A DNA stretch of 60,747 nt from Rhodoferax sp. GTDB lineage: Bacteria > Pseudomonadota > Gammaproteobacteria > Burkholderiales > Burkholderiaceae_C. The translations under genes were made by a program, and so were the position numbers. Numbering within the stretch: the stretch's first letter is position 1; every line of letters starts with the position of its first letter. The notes under the pieces were generated by a model. The model saw only the letters and a list, made by a program, of their open reading frames with translations. It searched no databases and had not been told where the DNA came from. This document shows, piece after piece, positions 36,488 to 46,601 of this stretch. Location: positions 1 through 60,747 of the forward strand of contig JARXAM010000130.1 of the NCBI GenBank assembly GCA_029865845.1. The letters are read 5' to 3'.

Positions 36488-38278
36488 TCAGAACGCGTCA
36501 ACGCTCAACGCCAACACGGATGGTGCCCCCTCCAAAATCGCGTCCCGCAGTCCCCCGATTTTTGGCAGCACATGGTCTGCGTAGAACCTCACTGTCACCA
36601 GTTTCGATTGCATAAATGGCACATCTTCTCCGGCGGCGATTGCGCTTTCAGCGACTAGTAGCGCACGACCCAATTGCCAACCCGCCATAAGATTACCAGC
36701 CAGCATGAGGTACGGAACACTACCGGAAAACACCGCGTTAGGGTCGCCCTTGGTATTGGCAACTACGAAGTCAACCACCTCATCAAAGGCGGACCGCGCC
36801 ACATTTAGTCGCTGTGCGACGGCTAGTGCCGTTGCGGAACCGCTAGCCAGCAGAGCATGCTCTGTCGATTCGATCTGGCGCGACAGCGACTTGGCGGTCT
36901 GACCACCGTCACGCACGGTCTTTCGTCCAATTAGATCATTGGCCTGAATAGCCGTGGTGCCTTCATAAATGGTCAAGATCTTGGCATCCCGGTAGTACTG
37001 GGCAGCGCCAGTTTCTTCAATAAACCCCATCCCCCCGTGCACTTGAACCCCTAATGAGGTGACCTCCAAACTCATTTCGGTGCTAAAGCCCTTCACCAAG
37101 GGAACCATAAACTCGTAGAACGCCTGATTCTGTTTGCGCACATCTTCTTCGGGGTGGTTGTGCGCCACATCGTGCGCTGCAGCGGTGACGCTTGCCAGTG
37201 CGCGACACCCCTCCGTCACAGCGCGCATCGTCATCAACATTCGCCGCACGTCGGGGTGATGAATGATGGGGGCACTCGCGGACGATGAACCATCAACAGG
37301 ACGGCTCTGTACCCGGTCCTTGGAAAACTGCACCGCTTTTTGGTAGGCCCGCTCTGCGATCGCAATGCCCTGGACGCCCACCCCATAGCGTGCAGCGTTC
37401 ATCATGACGAACATGTACTCCAAACCGCGATTCTCCTGGCCCACAAGGTACCCGGTCGCACCACCGCCATCGCCGTACTGCAACACCGCTGTAGGGCTCG
37501 CCTTGATACCCATCTTGTGCTCAATGGACACGCAATGTACGTCGTTGCGTCGACCAATGCTGCCCTCTTGATTTACAAGGAATTTGGGTACCACGAAAAG
37601 ACTAATGCCCTTCACCCCTTCTGGTGCGCCGTCCACACGGGCCAGCACCAGATGAATGATGTTTTCAGCCATGTCGTGCTCACCCCATGTGATGAAAATT
37701 TTGGTGCCAAAGAGCTTGTATGTGCCATCCGGCTGATGCACCGCACGGGTTCGGATCAGCGCCAAGTCTGAGCCTGCTTGGGGTTCAGTCAAGTTCATGG
37801 TGCCGGTCCACTTCCCACTCACCAAGTTTTCAAGATAGACGGCCTTGAGCGCAGGGGAGCCGGCGGTAAGCAAGGCCTCGATAGCACCGTCAGACAAAAG
37901 TGGACACAGCGCAAAGCTCATGTTGGCACTGTTAACCATTTCGCAACAAGCGGCGCCGATCACCTTGGGCAAACCCTGTCCACCGTATTCCGTCGGGTGT
38001 TGCAGGCCCTGCCAACCACCGGCGGTGAACTGCGCGAATGCCTCCTTAAAGCCGGGAGTGGCGGAAACAAATCCGTCTTTCAAGGTAGAGGGGTTCTTAT
38101 CCCCTTCCCAGTTCAGTGGCGCCAGTACGCCCTCGGTGAACTTGGCAGACTCCTCAAGTACGGCTTGGGTAGTATCGATACCCGCGTCTTCAAAGCCGGG
38201 CAATTGGGCGATCTGTTCGATATGCGCCAGGTGCTGGATGTTAAACAGCATGTCCTTAACAGGTGCGGCATAGCTCAT
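36488..38278 (-). CDS. Long-form acyl-CoA dehydrogenase with C-terminal extension
   Basis: 596 residues. The FAD/substrate region reads MNLTEPQAGSDLALIRTRA (near 158) and KIFITWGEHDMAENI (near 193), and the active-site region EVTSLGVQVHGGMGFIEETG (near 405). A domain of about 130 residues follows the usual end (ALLASGSATALAVAQ onward), as in long bacterial acyl-CoA dehydrogenases of about 600 residues. It oxidises acyl-CoAs in beta-oxidation and hands electrons to ETF; etfA and etfB lie directly upstream on the same strand, separated by a terminator. Confidence 0.93.
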   Translation of the reverse strand: MSYAAPVKDMLFNIQHLAHIEQIAQLPGFEDAGIDTTQAVLEESAKFTEGVLAPLNWEGDKNPSTLKDGFVSATPGFKEAFAQFTAGGWQGLQHPTEYGGQGLPKVIGAACCEMVNSANMSFALCPLLSDGAIEALLTAGSPALKAVYLENLVSGKWTGTMNLTEPQAGSDLALIRTRAVHQPDGTYKLFGTKIFITWGEHDMAENIIHLVLARVDGAPEGVKGISLFVVPKFLVNQEGSIGRRNDVHCVSIEHKMGIKASPTAVLQYGDGGGATGYLVGQENRGLEYMFVMMNAARYGVGVQGIAIAERAYQKAVQFSKDRVQSRPVDGSSSASAPIIHHPDVRRMLMTMRAVTEGCRALASVTAAAHDVAHNHPEEDVRKQNQAFYEFMVPLVKGFSTEMSLEVTSLGVQVHGGMGFIEETGAAQYYRDAKILTIYEGTTAIQANDLIGRKTVRDGGQTAKSLSRQIESTEHALLASGSATALAVAQRLNVARSAFDEVVDFVVANTKGDPNAVFSGSVPYLMLAGNLMAGWQLGRALLVAESAIAAGEDVPFMQSKLVTVRFYADHVLPKIGGLRDAILEGAPSVLALSVDAF

Positions 38279-38331
38279 GGGGGAATCTCCAATAAATGAG
38301 GGGTTACAAACAAGTTAGGTAACGCGAAGGA

Positions 38332-38365
38332 CCAAAAAAAAGGGGCACCGCACGCGATGCCCCTT
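38332..38365 (-). terminator. Terminator between etfBA and the acyl-CoA dehydrogenase gene
   Basis: Stem AAGGGGCA / TGCCCCTT with a 10-base loop; on the minus strand it is followed by TTTTTTT. It lies just after the etfA stop. Confidence 0.75.
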
Positions 38366-38378
38366 GGTCGGACTTGCA

Positions 38379-39311
38379 TCAAAGTGCCGCAATCAGTTCT
38401 GGCACTGCAATAAACAGGTCTGCTTCAAGGCCAAAATCAGCCACGCTGAAAATGGGTGCTTCAGGATCTTTGTTGATAGCCACAATCACCTTGGAATCCT
38501 TCATGCCAGCCAAGTGTTGAATGGCACCACTAATGCCGCAGGCCACATAGAGCTGGGGGGCAACAATCTTTCCGGTTTGGCCCACTTGCCAGTCGTTGGG
38601 CGCATAACCGGCATCTACTGCGGCACGCGATGCACCCAGTGCAGCACCGAGCTTGTCAGCAAGTGGGATCATGACTTCGGTGAACTTTTCTGCAGAACCC
38701 AACGCGCGTCCGCCGGAGACGATGATCTTGGCTGCAGTTAGTTCAGGACGGTCATTTTTGGCAATTTCAGAACCTACAAAAGTTACAGAGGTATTGGTTC
38801 CGGTGGCCTCGAGTGTTTCGATCACCGCGCTGCCACCGGTGGCAGCTGCGGGGTCAAAACCAGTGGTGCGCACAGTGAGCACTTTCACAGCATCAGTCGC
38901 TTGCACAGTGGCGATGGCGTTGCCAGCGTATATGGGGCGCTCAAAGGTGTCTGCACTCACCACTTTGGTGATGTCTGACACTTGGCCGACGTCCAACTTG
39001 GCTGCCACGCGGGGAGCAATGTTTTTGCCCGATGCCGTGGCGGGGAAAACAATGTGGCTGTAGGCACCGGCAATCGCCAACACCTGAGTCGCAACGTTTT
39101 CGGCCAGCGCGTGCTCAAAAGCAGCGCTGTCGGCATGGATCACTTTGGACACACCAACGACCTGCGCAGCAGCAGCAGCGGCGGCAGCGGCATTGCTGCC
39201 AGCCACCAACACATGCACATCACCGCCACATTGGGCGGCAGCAGTCACGGTGTTCAAAGTGGCACCCTTGATGGATGCATTGTCATGTTCGGCGATAACA
39301 AGAGCGGTCAT
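38379..39311 (-). CDS. etfA: Electron transfer flavoprotein alpha subunit
   Basis: 310 residues. The FAD-binding C-terminal domain is evident: VSGGRALGSAEKF (near 196), GASRAAVDAGYAPNDWQVGQTGK (near 225) and CGISGAIQHLAGMKDSKVIVAIN (near 255). The N-terminal domain opens VIAEHDNASIKGATLNTVTAA. With EtfB it accepts electrons from acyl-CoA dehydrogenases and passes them to ETF-ubiquinone oxidoreductase. It follows etfB by 11 bases. Confidence 0.96.
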   Translation of the reverse strand: MTALVIAEHDNASIKGATLNTVTAAAQCGGDVHVLVAGSNAAAAAAAAAQVVGVSKVIHADSAAFEHALAENVATQVLAIAGAYSHIVFPATASGKNIAPRVAAKLDVGQVSDITKVVSADTFERPIYAGNAIATVQATDAVKVLTVRTTGFDPAAATGGSAVIETLEATGTNTSVTFVGSEIAKNDRPELTAAKIIVSGGRALGSAEKFTEVMIPLADKLGAALGASRAAVDAGYAPNDWQVGQTGKIVAPQLYVACGISGAIQHLAGMKDSKVIVAINKDPEAPIFSVADFGLEADLFIAVPELIAAL

Positions 39312-39322
39312 GGCGTTAATCC

Positions 39323-40072
39323 TTAGATGACTTTGGCGTCGTTCTTGAGCTTGGCTACCAAAGTGGCCACATCGGGCACCTTGATACCAGCACTGCGCTT
39401 GGCGGGCTCAGCCACACTCAGGGTCTTGATGCGGGGTGCCACATTCACACCGAGGTCTTCTGGCTTGTAGGTGTCAAGCTGCTTTTTCTTGGCCTTCATG
39501 ATGTTGGGCAATGTCACATAGCGGGGCTCGTTCAAGCGCAGATCGGTGGTGATGATGGCCGGGAGGGTCACCGCCAAAGTTTCCAAGCCGCCGTCCACCT
39601 CACGCGTGACATGGGCCTTTCCGTCCGCCACTTCCACCTTGGAGGCAAAAGTAGCCTGGGGCAAATCGGCCAAGGCTGCCAGCATCTGACCGGTCTGATT
39701 GCAGTCGTCGTCAATGGCTTGCTTGCCCAAGATTACCAAGCCGGGCTGCTCTTTGTCGACCAATGCCTTGAGCAACTTGGCAACAGCCAAGGGTTGTAGG
39801 TCTTCCGTCGTTTCGACAAGGATGCCACGGTCTGCGCCAATAGCCATGGCGGTACGCAGCGTCTCCTGGCACTGGGTTACGCCGCAGGACACCGCGACTA
39901 CTTCAGTGACCACCCCTTTTTCCTTGAGGCGCACGGCTTCTTCCACGGCGATCTCGTCAAAGGGGTTCATGCTCATCTTGACGTTGGCGATGTCTACACC
40001 AGTGTTGTCCGACTTGACGCGAACCTTCACGTTGTAGTCCACCACACGTTTGACGGGTACTAGGACTTTCAT
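39323..40072 (-). CDS. etfB: Electron transfer flavoprotein beta subunit
   Basis: 249 residues. It begins [19 protein letters not shown]. Landmarks are [19 protein letters not shown] (near 36), [20 protein letters not shown] (near 122) and the C-terminal [11 protein letters not shown] stretch (near 200), the recognition-loop region that docks dehydrogenases. It is the first gene of etfBA, with a long leader upstream that contains a palindrome near 40188. Confidence 0.96.
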   Translation of the reverse strand: MKVLVPVKRVVDYNVKVRVKSDNTGVDIANVKMSMNPFDEIAVEEAVRLKEKGVVTEVVAVSCGVTQCQETLRTAMAIGADRGILVETTEDLQPLAVAKLLKALVDKEQPGLVILGKQAIDDDCNQTGQMLAALADLPQATFASKVEVADGKAHVTREVDGGLETLAVTLPAIITTDLRLNEPRYVTLPNIMKAKKKQLDTYKPEDLGVNVAPRIKTLSVAEPAKRSAGIKVPDVATLVAKLKNDAKVI

Positions 40073-40472
40073 TGCTGCGACTCCAGATAGTTACAAATCT
40101 GACGAAGAAAATAGATTACTCACCAACGACCAATTTTATGGCTGTGGCTTCAGCCACGAGCTTCTCGACACAGTCGCAAAAAATAGAACGATCGTGCTTT
40201 TTCTAAAATTATAGCGCTTGCTTCGGCATCGACACACATCCTTCACCAGAATCTGGGCAGCGCGCTAGGCCGGCGTGTGTTTTTGGGGTCTATGGGGTCT
40301 GCCACGTGCGCCAAATGGGCGTTACCTTAGGGCCGCAACTGCATGGGGCTGTGCGTTCGCTGTGCCCATTGGGTACCCCCACCCCAGTCCCAACAAGCGA
40401 CAGCGCCACCCAACCAGACCCTTGGCAAGCGCGAAGGAATAGACATCGCTAAAGAGTGAAAGACCACTCCCG
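40073..40472. other. Intergenic stretch upstream of etfBA
   Basis: It holds the etfBA leader. An 8-bp palindrome, ACGATCGT, lies at 40188-40195; TetR-type fatty-acid regulators bind palindromes of this general form, so it may be an operator (weak). A small hairpin, GTGGCT-TC-AGCCAC, lies at about 40145-40158. The rest, 40220-40460, has no convincing gene. Confidence 0.35.
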
Positions 40473-41759
40473 TTACCGGACTGCGGCGAGTACTGCTTTT
40501 TGTGGTGCTGAAATGGCGACACCATGCGCCCTCAAATTTTGCAAGATCCCCACATTTAACTCGGATCGCAAGTTACCTTGCCCGTTTTCCAAGTCCGCTA
40601 TCCAATACACGACCGTGAATTCCAAACCCTCGGTCGCAAAATTCGCGAGTTGCACAGAGGACGCGGGTTCACGCAGCACACGCGGATGACTCCGCACTAC
40701 CTCTGCAAGCAAATGCATCACTAGGGTTACGTCACTGCCATAGTCAACCGTAACAGACACGCTTTGACTCACTTTCGGGTCTGCAAGGGAAAGATTTTCC
40801 ACCCGCTGAACAATGAGCATTTCATTGGGCACAATGGACTCGCGGCCATTCTGGCTTCTGACAACCGTATATCGCGCATTGATTTGGGTAATGTGCCCCT
40901 CAAAACCGTCTACCCGGATGAAGTCACCAATGCGCATGCTGCGTTCAGTCAGTATCACAAAGCCGCTTACATAGTTTGCAGCCAACTTTTGTAGTCCAAA
41001 GCCGACCCCCACACCGACGGCCCCCCCCAAGACGGATAACGCTGTCAAGTCGATACCGACCGCAGACAGGGCCACCAAAAGACCAAAGAACATGAGCATT
41101 GCGCGAACCGCATTACTTACTGCCTTGCGCAGGGAAAGCTCGCCCCCGGTGGCTGACCTTAACAGTCGCGCCTCTATACCTGCGGACACCCAGAGGGCCA
41201 AAATCAACACGGCTCCCGCCGTCAACGTGCCCTCGATCATGGTCCTGACCGACAGCGTGCTGCTGCCTACCTTCCAGGTCACTTGGTCCAATTCACTTAG
41301 CACCAGAGGCAGTAAACCACTCACCCACAGCACCATGGCGATCCACGCCACCCAGGAAATAGTTTGCTCCAGTAACTTAATCCACGGCGACCTAGCAAAC
41401 GTTGCCTGAAGCACTTTCACACCCACTCGGATCGCCAGCAAGGCGACGAGCGCGGGAATCACCAGAGAAAAAATGGCCAGATGCACGAAGTAGCCCAATA
41501 GTTGTAACCCTACAAACGCCCAACACAGCAGCAATAGGGGAAAAAGCACTCCATCCACCACACTACGGCCAAACCAGATGGACCGACGATCAATGGCCCC
41601 TAACGTTCGACGAATCGCCGCAACCGATGCCCACGCAAACAAAGCGCTTAGCACCAACACCATCAACTCGGCCACCACAGATGTCTGGGTGAAAGCGTCG
41701 AGCCAAGCAGAAAAATCATCGATCGGCTGGGGAGGAGCAAAGTGTTTCAGTGGGGTCAT
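40473..41759 (-). CDS. MscS-family mechanosensitive channel
   Basis: 428 residues. About five hydrophobic segments lie in the first 260 residues. The pore helix and beta domain follow: VLGGAVGVGVGFGLQKLAANYVSG (near 238; Gly/Ala-rich pore) and RIGDFIRVDGFEGHITQINAR (near 278), with NEMLIVQRVEN (near 312). The channel releases solutes on osmotic downshift. The larger membrane part places it with the YbdG/YjeP-type relatives rather than small MscS. It is divergent from moxR across about 158 bases. Confidence 0.9.
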   Translation of the reverse strand: MTPLKHFAPPQPIDDFSAWLDAFTQTSVVAELMVLVLSALFAWASVAAIRRTLGAIDRRSIWFGRSVVDGVLFPLLLLCWAFVGLQLLGYFVHLAIFSLVIPALVALLAIRVGVKVLQATFARSPWIKLLEQTISWVAWIAMVLWVSGLLPLVLSELDQVTWKVGSSTLSVRTMIEGTLTAGAVLILALWVSAGIEARLLRSATGGELSLRKAVSNAVRAMLMFFGLLVALSAVGIDLTALSVLGGAVGVGVGFGLQKLAANYVSGFVILTERSMRIGDFIRVDGFEGHITQINARYTVVRSQNGRESIVPNEMLIVQRVENLSLADPKVSQSVSVTVDYGSDVTLVMHLLAEVVRSHPRVLREPASSVQLANFATEGLEFTVVYWIADLENGQGNLRSELNVGILQNLRAHGVAISAPQKAVLAAVR

Positions 41760-41917
41760 TGGTCAATGTCCGCATACATGTTGTGCAGCGGTTGCAAAAA
41801 GGTACCTAGCCTAGTCACGTCACATATCCGGGTGCCCGCCAAGCAGGTCATGACAATGGGGCTATAAAAATGCCAACGCTAGCATGCGATCATTGCATTT
41901 TCGGGTAACGTAAGCTG

Positions 41918-42838
41918 ATGAATATCCAAGAAAAGTTAAGAGCCGTCACTGATCAGCTTAACACGGTGATTGTCGGCAAATCCGACCAAATCCGCGACAG
42001 TATCGCCTGCCTGCTGGCCGGCGGGCATTTGCTCATCAACGATGTGCCAGGCGTAGGAAAAACGACGTTGGCACACGCCCTCGCCCGGACATTGGGTTTG
42101 CAGTTCACGCGAGTGCAGTTCACTTCGGACTTGATGCCCAGCGATTTGTCTGGTGTTTCAGTGTACGAACGTAGCAAAGAAGCGTTTGTTTTTCATGAGG
42201 GGCCGTTGTTTACCCAGCTCTTGTTAGCAGATGAAATCAATCGCACCAGCCCCAAGACACAAAGTGCCCTGTTGGAGGCCATGGAAGAAAAGCAAGTAAC
42301 CATTGAAGGCCAAAGTCGCAGCCTTCCAAATCCGTTCTTTGTCATCGCAACACAAAACCCGATCAATCAGATCGGAACGCAACCCATGCCGGAGTCGCAA
42401 CTTGACCGATTTTTGCTATGTATCTCCATGGGGTATCCTGATCGCGCCTCCGAACGACAGCTTCTGGCGGGCGGTGACCGGCGCTCGATGGTAGACCGAC
42501 TTCCCAGCCTGCTATCCACTGAAGACTTGGTGTCGTTACAGCAAGCCGTACTCAAGGTACATGCCTCTGAACCGTTATTGGACTACGTTCAAGACTTGAT
42601 TGCAGCTACCCGACATGGACGATGGTTTGTCCAAGGACTGTCGCCCCGCGCTGGAGTCGCCCTACTTCGGGTAGCCAAGGCCATTGCGCTCATGGGTGGC
42701 AAAGATTATGTCGCCCCCGATGATGTACAAAAAGTGTTGCCCCAAGCCATTGCGCATCGTTTGATGCCAAGTGGCACTCGGGAACTTAGCTCCGAGGACC
42801 AGGTGCGTGCCATGATCCAAGCGGTTCCGATTCCCTAG
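41918..42838 (+). CDS. MoxR-family AAA+ ATPase
   Basis: 306 residues. Walker A GVGKTTLAHALA lies near residue 46, Walker B LLLADEINRTSPKTQSALLE near 105 and sensor 1 ATQNPINQIGTQPMPESQLDRF near 145. The C-terminal lid begins near 220 (RHGRWFVQGLSPRAG). MoxR proteins act as chaperones, usually with a DUF58 protein and a membrane transglutaminase. The DUF58 gene follows 38 bases downstream; the transglutaminase is absent here. Confidence 0.94.
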   Translation: MNIQEKLRAVTDQLNTVIVGKSDQIRDSIACLLAGGHLLINDVPGVGKTTLAHALARTLGLQFTRVQFTSDLMPSDLSGVSVYERSKEAFVFHEGPLFTQLLLADEINRTSPKTQSALLEAMEEKQVTIEGQSRSLPNPFFVIATQNPINQIGTQPMPESQLDRFLLCISMGYPDRASERQLLAGGDRRSMVDRLPSLLSTEDLVSLQQAVLKVHASEPLLDYVQDLIAATRHGRWFVQGLSPRAGVALLRVAKAIALMGGKDYVAPDDVQKVLPQAIAHRLMPSGTRELSSEDQVRAMIQAVPIP

Positions 42839-42876
42839 CAGGTTCATCCATACCCGCTATCCAAGCAGCAGCGCAA

Positions 42877-44001
42877 ATGAACAACAGGCGCCAAGACATT
42901 ACCGCACCGACCGAGAGCCCTAGTGGTTATGCGTCTCGAAGCCTATGGGCAAAGCTCTCCCAACCGTTTCGCAATTGGTTTGTGGCGCGCCTGCCGTCCA
43001 GCGATCAAACCACCTTGCACCAACGCAATGTTTATATATTGCCTACGGGTCCAGGATGGATGTTGGCAATCACCCTGTTGGTCCTGCTGGTTGCCAGCAT
43101 CAACTACCAACTCAGCTTAGGCTATCTACTCACTTTTTTGTTGGCCGGTGCGTGCGTAATTGGCGTCTATCGGTCCCACGCCAACCTGCGGGGATTGACC
43201 CTGTGTCTGATGCCCCCCGCCGACCAGTTTGCCGGCAAGCGCATCCCTCTGCAGATTCAGATACTCAACCTTGGAGACCGCCCCCGGTACGGCATTGGTC
43301 TTTTCACACCAGGTCATCCGGAGTCTGCGTGGACCGACGTGCCACCGCATTCCGAAACCACCGTTCAAGTCCACACCCCCGCGAAACCTCGGGGGCGCCA
43401 CCTACTTGCGCCAGTGCTCGCACAAACCCGATTTCCACTGGGTACATTTCGAGTCTGGACTGTGTGGCGGATCGCCTCTCATATCGTGATTTATCCAGCG
43501 CCGGAAGCGGGCGCTCCGGCACTGCCGCGCTCCCGAACCATTCGGTCCAGCGCAGTCCTTCGTGCCAGTGCACCAGACGAGGATCTCGAAGATCTACGCA
43601 CTTATCGTCGGGGAGACTCACCTAGGCGCATCCTTTGGAAAAAGGCGGCAAAAAGCAATGAATTGTTCAGCCGTGACACCGCGCATTCCGATCAAGACGA
43701 CCTTTGGCTCGATATCGACACCGCGGTGGCGGGACTGCCCGCCGGCGTCAGCCACACGACACGTGAACACGCACTATCCAGAATGTGCGCATGGGTCCTT
43801 ATGGCCGAATCGCGGGGCCTGCGCTACGGGCTTCGCCTGGAGAGGCAAGTGATTCATCCGGGCACTGGAGGTCTACATCAGCGTGAGTGCCTGCATGCAC
43901 TCGCGATGGACGGCTTTGCGCAGCACACCGACCCTAGACGTCCTGCAAATACCACTGCAGAAAACGCCCACGCCGCTCAACATACCCGTTCGCGACTCTG
44001 A
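42877..44001 (+). CDS. DUF58-domain membrane protein
   Basis: 374 residues. Two adjacent membrane segments lie near residues 58-95 (GWMLAITLLVLLVASINYQ and YLLTFLLAGACVIGVY). The DUF58 signature LRTYRRGDSPRRILWKKAAKS lies near 237 with the following LFSRDTAHSDQDDLWLDID. It pairs with MoxR. Its C-terminal residues (about 354-374, PRRPANTTAENAHAAQHTRS) look unlike the family and are coded in sequence that overlaps the tilS 3' end by 68 bases, suggesting an altered end. Confidence 0.88.
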   Translation: MNNRRQDITAPTESPSGYASRSLWAKLSQPFRNWFVARLPSSDQTTLHQRNVYILPTGPGWMLAITLLVLLVASINYQLSLGYLLTFLLAGACVIGVYRSHANLRGLTLCLMPPADQFAGKRIPLQIQILNLGDRPRYGIGLFTPGHPESAWTDVPPHSETTVQVHTPAKPRGRHLLAPVLAQTRFPLGTFRVWTVWRIASHIVIYPAPEAGAPALPRSRTIRSSAVLRASAPDEDLEDLRTYRRGDSPRRILWKKAAKSNELFSRDTAHSDQDDLWLDIDTAVAGLPAGVSHTTREHALSRMCAWVLMAESRGLRYGLRLERQVIHPGTGGLHQRECLHALAMDGFAQHTDPRRPANTTAENAHAAQHTRSRL

Positions 44002-44905
44002 TCCGAATTTTGTGTCCGCGGGTGACACACGCCTGAATTTGTTTCTGCAACTCCCGCATCTGCGCGACGCTCGGAACGACTGCGTATTCACGCTTCAACC
44101 ACAGTCGCAAAAGGTTCGCCAACCGCGCTGGTGACAGCCGCTGCAGTTGCGCAATTACGGGAAGCCCGGTCTCTTTGCCCTCCACCCGTGTCCAATCGTC
44201 TAGGGCCACTTCATCCAAGATAACTTGCGCCTCTGCTACAAGTCGCGCCGTACGCGAAAACGTGGCGGTGCATTGGGGAAAGACATCCTGCAACACGGGC
44301 ATCACCCGCGCGCGCAGGCGATTGCGAGTAAACCGTGTGTCCGAATTCGTTGGATCCACGATGTAAGGCTCTGCATTGGAGTCCAGTTGACTTCGCAACG
44401 CGTGCCCGGGCACACCCAGCAAGGGACGGTAAAACGCCATACCTGAGCGCTGCCAGTGCATCCCCATCCCGCTAAGGCCCGGCAAACCGGAACCACGACT
44501 CAGAGCGAGAAGCATGGTCTCCACCTGATCATCCGCATGGTGCGCAATGGCAATCGATCGAATCCGGTAGCCGCCGCAGATCTCAACCGTCGACAGCCTC
44601 TCAAGCGCTCGGTAGCGGGCGGATCGGGCAGCTTCTTCGGGGCTCTGTCCGGGGGAAGCCGTGGCATCGACATGCACAACATGCAAGGGAACGCGAAGAC
44701 TATCGCACCTGCTGCGGCAATGTTGTTCAAAAGCGGCTGATGCAACTTGCAGACCATGGTTGACATGAATGGCACACACATTACCGGGCCACTTGCTTGC
44801 ACATGCCACAAGGAGTGCGGTGGAATCTGCGCCACCGCTGTACGCCACACCCAATGGGAGCGCAGGCTCAAACGCCTGCATCGCATCGGCAAATGTCTGC
44901 ATCAT
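43934..44905 (-). CDS. tilS: tRNA(Ile)-lysidine synthetase
   Basis: 323 residues. The PP-loop motif is AYSGGADSTALLVA (near 21), and HVNHGLQ and HHADDQVETMLLALSRG (near 125) follow. The short C-terminal domain keeps only part of the substrate-binding region seen in E. coli TilS (432 residues), as in other betaproteobacteria. The enzyme adds lysine to C34 of tRNA-Ile(CAU), so AUA is read as isoleucine; it is essential. Its 3' end overlaps the convergent DUF58 gene by 68 bases. accA lies directly upstream. Confidence 0.95.
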   Translation of the reverse strand: MMQTFADAMQAFEPALPLGVAYSGGADSTALLVACASKWPGNVCAIHVNHGLQVASAAFEQHCRSRCDSLRVPLHVVHVDATASPGQSPEEAARSARYRALERLSTVEICGGYRIRSIAIAHHADDQVETMLLALSRGSGLPGLSGMGMHWQRSGMAFYRPLLGVPGHALRSQLDSNAEPYIVDPTNSDTRFTRNRLRARVMPVLQDVFPQCTATFSRTARLVAEAQVILDEVALDDWTRVEGKETGLPVIAQLQRLSPARLANLLRLWLKREYAVVPSVAQMRELQKQIQACVTRGHKIRIRVANGYVERRGRFLQWYLQDV

Positions 44906-44922
44906 TTCACGCAGACATGCAT

Positions 44923-45900
44923 CTACTTTCCTGCAACCTTGGTGTCGGTAAATCGACCATAGCTCTGCAGGCGGTCGTAGCGGCGATCCAGCAGGTCCTT
45001 GACCTTCAAGTCACTGACTTGACGGAACGACTCGGCCAAAGCACGCTTAAGAAATGCGGCTGCCTGCTTCACATCACGGTGTGCGCCCCCTACTGGCTCG
45101 TTGACAATTTTGTCCACAAGGCCAAGCGCTTTCAAACGATGTGCGGTGATCCCCAACGCATCCGCAGCCTCTTGGGCTTTTTCCGACGTCTTCCAAAGAA
45201 TGGAAGCGCATCCCTCAGGGCTGATGACAGAGTAGACCGAGTACTGCAGCATGATGACCTGGTCGGCTACAGAAATGGCCAATGCGCCCCCCGAGCCCCC
45301 TTCTCCAATGATCGTGGTAATGATGGGCACCTCAAGCTGCGCCATCTCAAAAATATTCCGCCCAATGGCCTCTGACTGACCGCGCTCTTCGGCATCAATG
45401 CCGGGGTAGGCACCGGGCGTATCCACAAACGTAAACACGGGTAGTTTGAACTTTTCCGCCAACTTCATGAGTCGCAACGCTTTGCGATAACCCTCTGGCT
45501 TGCTCATGCCAAAGTTGCGTAGTCCACGCTCTTTGGTATCGCGCCCTTTTTGGTGCCCGATCACCATGCACGCCGCACCATTGAAGCGGGCCAAACCGCC
45601 CACAATGCTCAGATCGTCAGCGAAATGCCGGTCACCATGCAGCTCCACGAAATGCGTAAACATTTCGCCCACGTAATCCAGTGTGTAGGGGCGCTCTGCG
45701 TGGCGTGCGATTTTGGTAATCTGCCATGGGGTGAGGTCGCTGTAGATGTCTTTCGTCAGCTGCAGGCTCTTTTTGCTTAACTGCTCAATTTCCGCAGAGA
45801 TGTCCACCGCAGATTCAGTTTGCACGTAGCGCAATTCTTCAATCTTGCCCTCGAGTTCAGCAATCGGGTGTTCAAAATCCAGAAAAGTTTTTTTTGCCAA
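44923..45900 (-). CDS. accA: Acetyl-CoA carboxylase carboxyltransferase subunit alpha
   Basis: 325 residues, using TTG at 45898-45900 as start (then [11 protein letters not shown]), because AAGGAG lies 8 bases upstream and the family begins there; the open frame reaches 45939. Landmarks are [14 protein letters not shown] (near 83), [12 protein letters not shown] (near 113), [24 protein letters not shown] (near 150) and [16 protein letters not shown] (near 192). With AccD it transfers the carboxyl group from biotin to acetyl-CoA, the first step of fatty acid synthesis. It is 17 bases upstream of tilS, the usual order. Confidence 0.96.
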   Translation of the reverse strand: MAKKTFLDFEHPIAELEGKIEELRYVQTESAVDISAEIEQLSKKSLQLTKDIYSDLTPWQITKIARHAERPYTLDYVGEMFTHFVELHGDRHFADDLSIVGGLARFNGAACMVIGHQKGRDTKERGLRNFGMSKPEGYRKALRLMKLAEKFKLPVFTFVDTPGAYPGIDAEERGQSEAIGRNIFEMAQLEVPIITTIIGEGGSGGALAISVADQVIMLQYSVYSVISPEGCASILWKTSEKAQEAADALGITAHRLKALGLVDKIVNEPVGGAHRDVKQAAAFLKRALAESFRQVSDLKVKDLLDRRYDRLQSYGRFTDTKVAGK

Positions 45901-45947
45901 CGTTTTTCTCCTTGTGTCTTCGTGGGGGCCAACGGCCACCGCGCCGG

Positions 45948-46601
45948 TCAGTATGCGACGGGTTGGGGATCAAGCGAGCGCCAAATATACCAAGTTGCTA
46001 CGCTGCAGTAAGGTGCCCAAGCAACTGCGACTTCGCGTGCGTCGCTGCGGCTCACCTGATCACCCGAAAAATAATTGTGGCTGATCCCATGAATCAGCCC
46101 CGCGTCATCCAGCGGGAGCACATTGGGACGTAATAGATGAAAAATCAAAAACATCTCTGCCGTCCAACGGCCAATACCACGTATGGAAATCAACTCGGCA
46201 ATGATCTCTTCATCGCCCATGCCATCCCAGTCTTTCACGTGCAGCGCGCCATTGTCAAAATGCAACGCCAAGTCAACCAAGTATTCGACTTTTCGGGCAC
46301 TCAAACCTGCAGCACGCATGTCGTCAACCTTGAGTTTGAGTACTTGGGCAGGACACATGGACTTGGGCAGTTGAACAAAACGATCCCACACAGTTTGAGC
46401 CGCCTTGACAGAAATTTGTTGCCCAATAATGCTGCGGGCGAGCGTTACAAAGGCGTCCCCTCGCGTCTCAAGACGGGCATCGCCGAATTGGGGGATCAGG
46501 CGATTCATCACCCTGTCCTTTTTCATCAGGTGCTTGCAAGCCTCCTCCCAAAAGTAGGGGGTAGTTGTTCTCACCTGACCTGCCTGCAATACCTCCGCCA
46601 T
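45948..46601 (-). CDS. DNA-3-methyladenine glycosylase (HhH-GPD superfamily)
   Basis: 217 residues from the ATG at 46599-46601, which overlaps the cysS stop (TAATG). The helix-hairpin-helix motif is [18 protein letters not shown] (near 145) and the catalytic aspartate lies in LPLDDAGL (near 172), the AlkA-type arrangement. [21 protein letters not shown] (near 55) is the usual first signature. The enzyme removes alkylated bases in base excision repair. No Ada domain is fused. It is translationally coupled to cysS and followed by accA. Confidence 0.92.
   Translation of the reverse strand: MAEVLQAGQVRTTTPYFWEEACKHLMKKDRVMNRLIPQFGDARLETRGDAFVTLARSIIGQQISVKAAQTVWDRFVQLPKSMCPAQVLKLKVDDMRAAGLSARKVEYLVDLALHFDNGALHVKDWDGMGDEEIIAELISIRGIGRWTAEMFLIFHLLRPNVLPLDDAGLIHGISHNYFSGDQVSRSDAREVAVAWAPYCSVATWYIWRSLDPQPVAY

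Noticed and set aside
40322..40525. Minus-strand frame upstream of the MscS gene end
   Set aside because: It overlaps the MscS 3' end in another frame and lies in a non-coding leader-like stretch without family features.
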